Below are positions 57,968-64,000 of a stretch of DNA of 64,000 bases, piece after piece; within the stretch, counting starts at the first letter, position 1; each line of letters starts with the position of its first letter. Source of the DNA: Donghicola mangrovi (GTDB taxonomy: Bacteria; Pseudomonadota; Alphaproteobacteria; Rhodobacterales; Rhodobacteraceae); assembly GCF_013377535.1 (NCBI RefSeq), contig NZ_JABCJE010000002.1, positions 620,001 through 684,000 on the forward strand, written 5' to 3'. Both the position numbers and the translations under genes were made by a program. The notes under the pieces were generated by a model that did not search any database, had not been told where the DNA came from, and saw nothing but the letters and a program-made list of their open reading frames with translations.

Positions 57968-58431
57968 CTTGAAGCCCTTTCAGAAGGTACCGGCGCAGGG
58001 GCCAGTTGTGACTTGGGAAAGTGTTAAGTGCCGCCCCGAAGGGCAGAATTTCAGTCCACAGCGCGAGCGCTCGACCAGACGGACGACATCCGCATTCATT
58101 AAGATCGGGAGGAAAGACTGAACGCGTGCCCTTGGAGGAGGCGTCCGGCATCATTGCCAGAACGTTATCGTCTATCGGTGCGCCGCGCCGTTGCGGCTGT
58201 GGAAGGGTCAAAACCCTATGCCACCATGGCTAGAGCCACCTCTGACGTGTTTCAAGAACCGCGCTCTCGTTTGTGTGACCTTAAGTGACATTTTTTTGGG
58301 ATTTCGCTGCATCTGCACAGAAAATGTGCATCCGTTCTGGGCAAAGACTGCCTTCCGAAGAAAACCTAAGGGGATTTTGCCGGTTTGACAGAGATCAGAG
58401 CGTTCTGCGGCGGCCCCCCTAGGCTGAGGCC
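57968..58431. other. 464-bp intergenic region between the FNT channel and ABC exporter genes
   Basis: This divergent region is richer in A and T in its right half than the genes around it. TTGAC-N4-ATCAG (58385-58398) resembles an FNR/Crp-type site in eight of ten core positions, 33 bp before the ABC ATPase start; the match is suggestive only. Two short plus-strand frames (58021-58233 and 58191-58388) have no ribosome-binding site or protein-like composition and are not called. Confidence 0.45.
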
Positions 58432-59157
58432 ATGGAACAGACGCGCGATACCGACCTGCCCGCCTTTGACGTTCGGGGGCTGACCCGCACCTACGGGACA
58501 GGCCACACCGCCGTGCACGCCTTGCGTGGAGTGGATCTGCGAATCGCGCGGGGCGAGATTGTCGTCCTGCTTGGGCCATCGGGCAGCGGGAAATCGACCC
58601 TGTTGAACATCTTGGGAGGGCTGGACCGGCCCACCTCGGGGGAGGCGCTGTTCAACGGCCAAAGCCTGAGCCAGATGAATGACCGCGCGCTCACGACCTA
58701 CAGGCGAGCGCATGTGGGGTTCGTGTTCCAGTTCTATAACCTGATGGCCAGCCTGACCGCGCGCGAGAATGTCGAACTGGTGACCGAGATCGCCGCCCAC
58801 CCCATGACGCCGGAAGAGGCCTTGGCGCTGGTGGGCCTGTCGGATCGGATGGATCACTTCCCCTCGCAGCTCTCGGGGGGCGAACAGCAGCGCGTCGCTA
58901 TCGCCCGCGCCATCGCCAAACAGCCCGAAGTTCTGTTCTGCGACGAACCCACGGGCGCGTTGGACAGCGCCACAGGCCGCAGTGTTCTGGCCGTGCTGGA
59001 TGATGTGAACCGCCGCCTTGGGACGACCGTGCTGATCGTCACCCACGCCGCCGCCACAGCTGCGATGGCCGACACGGTGATCCGCTTTGCGGACGGTCAG
59101 ATCCGGGAAATCACCCGCAACCCCACCCGCACCCCGCCCGAAGGGATCGAGTGGTGA
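58432..59157 (+). CDS. ABC transporter ATP-binding protein (MacB/LolD-type)
   Basis: The 241-residue ATPase has Walker [10 protein letters not shown], the Q-loop [14 protein letters not shown], signature LSGGEQQR, Walker [13 protein letters not shown] and a His in VTHAAAT. The sequence around the Q-loop is that of the MacB/LolD/FtsE class, which work with FtsX-domain permeases by mechanotransmission. The permease and adaptor are encoded next. Its stop is overlapped by the permease start (GTGA). Confidence 0.92.
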   Translation: MEQTRDTDLPAFDVRGLTRTYGTGHTAVHALRGVDLRIARGEIVVLLGPSGSGKSTLLNILGGLDRPTSGEALFNGQSLSQMNDRALTTYRRAHVGFVFQFYNLMASLTARENVELVTEIAAHPMTPEEALALVGLSDRMDHFPSQLSGGEQQRVAIARAIAKQPEVLFCDEPTGALDSATGRSVLAVLDDVNRRLGTTVLIVTHAAATAAMADTVIRFADGQIREITRNPTRTPPEGIEW

Positions 59158-61517
59158 GGGCGCTTGGAGCCAAACTCCGCCGCGATCTGTGGCGGATGAA
59201 GGGTCAGGCGCTGGCCATCGGCGCGGTGATTGCCGTGGGCGTGGCGATGCAGATCATGATGACCGGCCTGCACCTGTCCCTGTCCGAAACCCGAGACGCC
59301 TATTACGAACGCTACCGGCTGGCGGATGTCTTTGCCTCGGCCACGCGAGTGCCGAATGCGGTGACCTCTGATCTGGCGGGGATCGACGGGGTTTCGCGGA
59401 TCGAGCCCCGCATCACCGGCTCTGCCCGCATTGATCCCGCGGACGGGGGGCTTCCCATTGCGGCGATGACGATCTCTTTGCCCGATGGCCGCGCCCCTGC
59501 GGTGAATGACCTGCTGATCACCAGTGGCCGCAAACCCGATCCGAACCGCAACACCGAGGTTGTGGTGCTAGAGGCCTTTGCCATCGCGCGCGGTCTGACC
59601 GTGGGCGACCCGCTGGTGGCAACCCTGAACGGCACGCGGATGACCCTGCGCATCGTCGGCACGGCAACCTCCCCCGAGTTTTTGTACGTTACGCCCCCCG
59701 GTGAATTCGTGCCCGATGATGGCCGTTACGCGGTGCTGTGGATGCCCCGCGCCGCGCTCGAGGCCGCCTATGACCTGCGCGGTGGGTTCAATCAGGCGCT
59801 GCTGACCCTGTCCCGCGATGCCAAGACCGAGGCCGTTCTGGATGCCGTAGACCGCGTGCTGGACCCCTATGGCGGGACCGGCGCCTATGCCCGCGGCGAT
59901 CACATGTCCAACCGCTTTATCACCGAGGAAATCAACGGTCTTACCATGTCCTCGGCGGTGGTGCCGCCGGTGTTTCTGGCCGTGGCGGCGTTCCTTCTGT
60001 ACATCGTGATCAGCCGTCTGGTGCAGGCAGAGCGCGAAGAGATCGGGCTGCTCAAGGCCTTTGGCTATCGCAATCACGAGGTCGGCCTGCACTATCTGGA
60101 GATGGCTCTGGCGATTTCCCTAGGCGGGGCGCTGGCGGGCTGTGCGTTGGGGGTGGTGTCGGGCCGCGCGATGATCCCCCTATATACCACCTACTACAAG
60201 TTCCCGTTCCTGCTGTTCCGTCTGGATGCGGCGTCCTTTCTGATCGGGCTGGCGGGCAGTGTCACTGTATCCTCGGTCGGGGTGCTGTGGGTCATGCGGC
60301 GGATCATCGCCCTGACCCCGTCCGAGGCGATGCGCCCCCCGACCCCGCCCGATTACAGTCGAGCAGGCGGTGTGGGCCGTGCCTTGGCCCAGTGGCTGGA
60401 CCAACCCAGCCGCATGGTCCTGCGCCGGATCACCCGCCAACCGGCCCGCATGGCAGGCGCGGTCATCGGTATTGCAGCGGGCATGTCCCTGAGCCTTGGG
60501 ATGCTGACCATATTCGAGGGGTTCAACACCGCCCTCGACCGCAGCTTTGGCCAGATTGACCGGTCCGATGCGACGGTTAGCCTGATCTATCCGGCCTCGG
60601 ATTCTATCCTGCTGGAATTGGGGCGGATCGACGGAGTGCAACAGGCCGAACCCGTGCGCCAAGTCGCTGTCGTCTTCCGCAACGGCCGCGCCACCCATCG
60701 CGGAGCCATCACGGGGCTGGCGGCGGGCAGCGACCTGTATCGCGCGCTCGATGGGGATGGGCACCCCCTGACCCTGCCCGAACGCGGGATCGTGCTGTCG
60801 TCTTCGCTCGCGCAGGTTCTGGGGCTGCAAACCGGCGACACCATCACCCTAGAAATCCGAGAGGCCGCCCGCCCCACAGTCTCCGCCCCCGTCGTGGCCA
60901 TTGCGGACAGCCTGATGGGCACCCCCGCCTATATGCGGATCGAGGCGCTGAACCAGTTGTTGGGCCAGCGAAACCGCATTGCGGGCGCCTATCTGCAAAT
61001 CGACCCAAGCCAAGAGGCCGCCGTGCGCCAGCGCCTGTCCAATTTCCCGATGATCGCCGGTGTCAGCCTGTCCAAGGACGCCCAACAGGCCTTTGCCCGC
61101 ATGATGGATCAAGGGGCGGGTTCGGTGCGCTATGTAATGGGCTTTATGGCGTTCGTGATTACCTTCGGGATCATCTACAACACCGCCCGCGTGGCGCAGG
61201 CCGAACGGGCCCGCGAACTGGCAAGCCTGCGGGTGATCGGGTTCTACCGGTCCGAGACGGCCTTTGTCCTGCTGGGGGAACTGGGGGTTGTGGTGCTGAT
61301 CGCCCTGCCGCTGGGGCTGGCCTTGGGGCGCTGGATGGCCCACGGGATTGCCGCCGGATTTTCGACCGAGATTTATCAGGTGCCCGTGGTGGCCGCCCCC
61401 CATTCCATGGGGATTGCGACGTGTGTGGTGCTGGGGGCCGCCGTGGCCTCGGGCTGGCTGGTGAAACGCGATATGGATCGGGCCGACATCATTCTGGCCC
61501 TCAAAACAAGGGAGTGA
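59154..61517 (+). CDS. ABC transporter permease with two FtsX domains
   Basis: The 787-residue protein has an N-terminal helix (about residues 18-38) and a periplasmic MacB-core-like domain. An FtsX triple-helix block lies at about 255-380, then a second long periplasmic region and a second FtsX block near the C-terminus. GTG codons at 59151 and 59154 are both possible; the second gives the classic 4-nt overlap and a better distance from AAGGGA. With the HlyD-like adaptor it would form a DevBCA/MacAB-like exporter for a lipid, peptide or small molecule. Confidence 0.87.
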   Translation: MRALGAKLRRDLWRMKGQALAIGAVIAVGVAMQIMMTGLHLSLSETRDAYYERYRLADVFASATRVPNAVTSDLAGIDGVSRIEPRITGSARIDPADGGLPIAAMTISLPDGRAPAVNDLLITSGRKPDPNRNTEVVVLEAFAIARGLTVGDPLVATLNGTRMTLRIVGTATSPEFLYVTPPGEFVPDDGRYAVLWMPRAALEAAYDLRGGFNQALLTLSRDAKTEAVLDAVDRVLDPYGGTGAYARGDHMSNRFITEEINGLTMSSAVVPPVFLAVAAFLLYIVISRLVQAEREEIGLLKAFGYRNHEVGLHYLEMALAISLGGALAGCALGVVSGRAMIPLYTTYYKFPFLLFRLDAASFLIGLAGSVTVSSVGVLWVMRRIIALTPSEAMRPPTPPDYSRAGGVGRALAQWLDQPSRMVLRRITRQPARMAGAVIGIAAGMSLSLGMLTIFEGFNTALDRSFGQIDRSDATVSLIYPASDSILLELGRIDGVQQAEPVRQVAVVFRNGRATHRGAITGLAAGSDLYRALDGDGHPLTLPERGIVLSSSLAQVLGLQTGDTITLEIREAARPTVSAPVVAIADSLMGTPAYMRIEALNQLLGQRNRIAGAYLQIDPSQEAAVRQRLSNFPMIAGVSLSKDAQQAFARMMDQGAGSVRYVMGFMAFVITFGIIYNTARVAQAERARELASLRVIGFYRSETAFVLLGELGVVVLIALPLGLALGRWMAHGIAAGFSTEIYQVPVVAAPHSMGIATCVVLGAAVASGWLVKRDMDRADIILALKTRE

Positions 61518-61523
61518 CCGCTC

Positions 61524-62732
61524 ATGGCCTTGCATCGAAAACTTTCGCGCCGGTTTCTGGTGGTCGGGGCGGTTCTGGTGGTCGGGGCCGGTCTGGTGGC
61601 GGCGTTTCGTCCCCAACCCGTGCAGGTGGATATCGGTCACGCCACCCGCGGGGACATTCAGGTGATGATCGAGGATGAGGGCACCACCCGCGTGCGCGAG
61701 GTTTATGTGGTCTCTACCCCCGTGACGGGGCAGCTTTTGCGGGTGAACGTCCACCCCGGCGATCAGGTCACGGGCGGCGAAACGCAGGTCGCCGGTATGC
61801 GCCCCACCGCCCCCGAAGCGTTAAACATCCGCACCCGTGAACAAGCCCTTGCCGCCGTGGATGCGGCCAAAGCCGCCCTACGCGTGGCCGAGGCGAACCT
61901 GACCTCTGCCATCGCGGCCCAAGACTATGCGGTGACCGAACTGGAACGCACCCAGCGCCTGTCCGAAGCCGGCATCGCCAGCCGCGCAGCGTTGGACAAG
62001 GCCCAAGCGGACGCCCGCAGCGCCAACGCCGCCCGTGACACCGCCGAGGCGACCATCGCCGTCCGTCAGGCCGATTTGGCCGATGCAAATGCCTTGCTGA
62101 TCGGGTTCGGGGTGCCTGCGGATGACAGCAACGACATTCCCCTGATCTCGCCTGCGGACGGGGTGATCCTGCGCATCCTGCAAGAAAGCGAAACCACCCT
62201 GACCGCAGGCACCCCCGTGCTGGAGATCGGCGACATCGTGAATGATCTGGAGGTCGAGGTGGAGCTGGTGTCCTCGGACGCGGTGCAGGTGCATGTGGGC
62301 GATCCGGTGGTGCTGTCCGGTTGGGGCGGCCCCGAGGCGCTGACCGGCCAAGTGGCGCGGATCGATCCCTATGCGGTCACGACTTATTCCGCCTTGGGGG
62401 TCGAGGAACAGCGGGTCAGCGTTGTGGTCGATCTGGTCAGTCCCGCCAGCGCGCGGACAGGCTTGGGCCACGGGTTCCGACTGAAGGCGGGGATCATCAT
62501 TGATCAGGCTTCAGACGTGGTTCGGGTGCCATCGAGCGCCCTGTTCCTGCAGGACGGACAGCGGGCGGTGTTTACTATGGCGGACGGGCGCGCGGTGCTA
62601 ACGCCGGTCAGCATCGGGCGCAGTGATGGCCTGCTGACCGAGATCACCGAAGGGCTGGCCGAAGGGGACGCAGTGCTGCTTTATCCTGCGGCGGGACTGA
62701 CGGACGGCACCCTGATCGCCGCGCGGAACTAG
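61524..62732 (+). CDS. HlyD/RND-type periplasmic adaptor protein
   Basis: The 402-residue protein has an N-terminal membrane anchor (FLVVGAVLVVGAGLVAAF). A split lipoyl domain follows (VVSTPVTGQLLRVNVHPGDQV and LISPADGVILRILQESE) around a coiled-coil hairpin (about residues 105-190, Ala-rich). Beta-barrel and membrane-proximal domains end the protein. It should link the exporter to an outer-membrane channel. It starts 6 nt after the permease stop and ends 4 nt into the antiparallel modC end. Confidence 0.9.
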   Translation: MALHRKLSRRFLVVGAVLVVGAGLVAAFRPQPVQVDIGHATRGDIQVMIEDEGTTRVREVYVVSTPVTGQLLRVNVHPGDQVTGGETQVAGMRPTAPEALNIRTREQALAAVDAAKAALRVAEANLTSAIAAQDYAVTELERTQRLSEAGIASRAALDKAQADARSANAARDTAEATIAVRQADLADANALLIGFGVPADDSNDIPLISPADGVILRILQESETTLTAGTPVLEIGDIVNDLEVEVELVSSDAVQVHVGDPVVLSGWGGPEALTGQVARIDPYAVTTYSALGVEEQRVSVVVDLVSPASARTGLGHGFRLKAGIIIDQASDVVRVPSSALFLQDGQRAVFTMADGRAVLTPVSIGRSDGLLTEITEGLAEGDAVLLYPAAGLTDGTLIAARN

Positions 62733-63814
62733 CGGACCGCGCCGATGTGGTCGCGCGCCACGGACATGGATTTGAGCACCATAAAGGCTTGCTGACCAAC
62801 CTCGAGGCCCAATGACGCCGCCGCGCGGCGGGTGATGCGGGCGAACACTTCGTCCCCGCCGATGGACAGATGCACGATCACACCCGGCCCCTCGCCCGCG
62901 ACGATGCGAATAATGGAGGCGGGCAGGATGTTCTGGGCCGACAGCCCTTCGGGGCGGGAACGGGCCAGAATAACCTCGTGCGCCATGATGCGGACCCGCA
63001 CCACCGCGCCCGTCTCTGCGTTCAGGCGGGGCAGCCAGATCGGGCCGGTCGCCGTTTCCAGATGGGTCAGACCGTCCGCGTCATGGGCCACCACGCGCGC
63101 GGGCAAGGTCGCCGCCAGTTCCCGCAGGCCCATCGCGCGCAAGGCGGCAGGGTCAGACATGACCTCGGCCGTGGGGCCTTGGCGGATGACACTGCCTTTC
63201 TCGATCACCACCAGCCGGTCGGCCAGCGCCTGAGCCTCGGCCATGTCGTGGGTCACGAGGATGACAGGCATCCGTAGATCCGCGCGCAAGGCCATCAGTT
63301 CGCTATGGAGCCGGTCCCGCGTGGCCCGATCCACCGCCGAGAACGGCTCGTCCAGTAGCAAAACCTGCGGCCTGCGGGCCAAGGCGCGGGCCAAGGCCAC
63401 GCGCTGCTGCTGCCCGCCCGACAGTTCCGCCGGTTTGCGGGAGCCAAGCCCATGCAGGTTCACCATATCCAGCAGGCGCTCAGCCTCGGTCCGTTTGTCT
63501 GGAGAACCGGCGGGCATCGCGGCCATCACGTTGCGCGCCGCCGACAGGTGCGGAAACAGGGCATAGTTCTGGAAAACCACGCCGACCTGCCGTTGATGGG
63601 GCGGTAGGTTCACGCCCGTGTTGGTGTCCAGCCAGACCTGCCCCCCAGCCTCGACCCGCGCCTGAGAGGGCGTCCAGAGGCCCGCGATGCTGCGCAGGAT
63701 GGTGGTCTTGCCTGAACCGGAATGCCCGACCAAAGCCAGCACCTCGCCATTCCCGACCTCGAATGCCAAATCCAGTGGGATCAGCCCCGCGCATTTTGCC
63801 GAAAACCGGATCAT
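62729..63814 (-). CDS. modC: molybdate ABC transporter ATP-binding protein
   Basis: The 361-residue protein has an ABC ATPase domain with Walker A GHSGSGKTT, FQNYALFPHLSAARNV, signature LSGGQQQR and Walker B VLLLDEPFSAVD. A C-terminal TOBE/mop-like domain follows from about residue 285 (GLSAQNILPASI and VARITRR-type strands). This layout is that of ModC. It powers molybdate uptake with ModB and ModA. The ATG overlaps the modB stop. Confidence 0.9.
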   Translation of the reverse strand: MIRFSAKCAGLIPLDLAFEVGNGEVLALVGHSGSGKTTILRSIAGLWTPSQARVEAGGQVWLDTNTGVNLPPHQRQVGVVFQNYALFPHLSAARNVMAAMPAGSPDKRTEAERLLDMVNLHGLGSRKPAELSGGQQQRVALARALARRPQVLLLDEPFSAVDRATRDRLHSELMALRADLRMPVILVTHDMAEAQALADRLVVIEKGSVIRQGPTAEVMSDPAALRAMGLRELAATLPARVVAHDADGLTHLETATGPIWLPRLNAETGAVVRVRIMAHEVILARSRPEGLSAQNILPASIIRIVAGEGPGVIVHLSIGGDEVFARITRRAAASLGLEVGQQAFMVLKSMSVARDHIGAVR

Positions 63815-64000
63815 GACAGACGCCGTCCCACCCGCGCGGACAGGGCATAGGTGACCGCGATGGTGAACAGCGAAATCCCCACCAGAACCGCCGACATGGC
63901 GCCCGCACCAGCGTAATCAAAGGCCTGCACGCGGTCGTAAATCGCAATCGCAATGGTCCGCGTTTCGCCGGGGATCGACCCGCCCACCATCAGCACAATC
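63811..64000 (-). CDS. modB: molybdate ABC transporter permease, C-terminal end (cut by window)
   Basis: About 62 C-terminal residues are visible: LMVGGSIPGETRTIAIAIYDRVQAFDYAGAG, then a final helix. This is the conserved end of ModB, just after its EAA loop region. The 5' part lies beyond the right window edge. The stop overlaps the modC start by 4 nt, so modB and modC are in one operon. Confidence 0.88.
   Translation of the reverse strand, partial: IVLMVGGSIPGETRTIAIAIYDRVQAFDYAGAGAMSAVLVGISLFTIAVTYALSARVGRRLS

Noticed and set aside
58021-58388. Two short plus-strand frames in the FNT/ABC intergenic region
   Set aside because: They have no initiation signals and unlikely composition, and they overlap the expected promoters.

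Overview
The window is GC-rich, densely packed alphaproteobacterial chromosome and most likely comes from a member of the Rhodobacterales (Roseobacter/Rhodobacter group). This placement is inferred from the aerobic cob-type cobalamin genes, two TRAP transporters, a five-gene KMLQO-type cobalt/nickel ECF transporter, an HWE-family histidine kinase and the large set of sugar-acid enzymes. I saw no tRNA, rRNA, insertion sequence, phage gene or CRISPR array. Both window edges cut genes: cobB on the left and a modB-like permease on the right.

Layout. (1) 1-3031: the end of a cobalamin operon (cobB, cobA/SUMT, cobF) plus a VOC-family protein. (2) 3137-33651: a large sugar-acid catabolic region built from several divergent operons. 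It has a GntR/FCD regulator with an FAH-family hydrolase; a TRAP transporter with a UxaA-type dehydratase, a Gfo/Idh dehydrogenase, an SDR and a DMT transporter; an IlvD/Edd-type aldonate dehydratase with an SDR; a secreted unknown with AzlCD and an RraA-like protein; IdnO and IdnD (idonate/5-ketogluconate interconversion); two 2-keto-3-deoxypentonate dehydratase candidates of different fold; DenD; an aminotransferase, D-2-hydroxyacid dehydrogenase and HpaI-type aldolase operon; the LtnD-OtnK-OtnC-OtnI set for four-carbon acid sugars; and a LacI/GntR-type regulator. Six copies of the palindrome core TGGTATACCA, which resembles the UxuR/ExuR operator, lie in front of the major operons and suggest one shared regulon. 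A separate site at 32525-32538 resembles the E. coli GntR (gluconate) operator and sits in front of the LacI-family gene.

(3) 33724-35203: an HWE histidine kinase and a single-domain response regulator. (4) 35213-38955: a cobalt/nickel ECF transporter operon (K, M, L, Q, O order) behind a cobalamin riboswitch, which points to cobalt and links functionally to the cobalamin genes at the left edge. (5) 39064-51341: an eleven-gene minus-strand cluster for hydroxycinnamate (ferulate/p-coumarate type) use. It contains an AraC regulator, 3-hydroxyacyl-CoA-type SDR, crotonase, TRAP transporter, MarR regulator, feruloyl-CoA synthetase, amidohydrolase, tannase/feruloyl-esterase-type hydrolase and acyl-CoA dehydrogenase. 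The gene set fits beta-oxidative side-chain removal with a hydrolase in place of a thiolase.

(6) 51558-64000: alanine dehydrogenase, a potassium channel with a C-terminal zinc ribbon, a SulP transporter without a STAS domain, an SLC13-family carrier, a formate/nitrite channel, a MacB/Dev-like ABC exporter (ATPase, double-FtsX permease, adaptor), and the modC and modB genes.

The most interesting cross-cutting signals are the shared TGGTATACCA regulon and a recurrent leader hairpin. Six hairpins with GC-rich stems and short loops carrying GGAG/GAGG on the sense strand precede operon heads or internal genes in both catabolic regions. Together with the UxaA-SDR-FAH gene combination, these are the best candidates for undescribed biology here.
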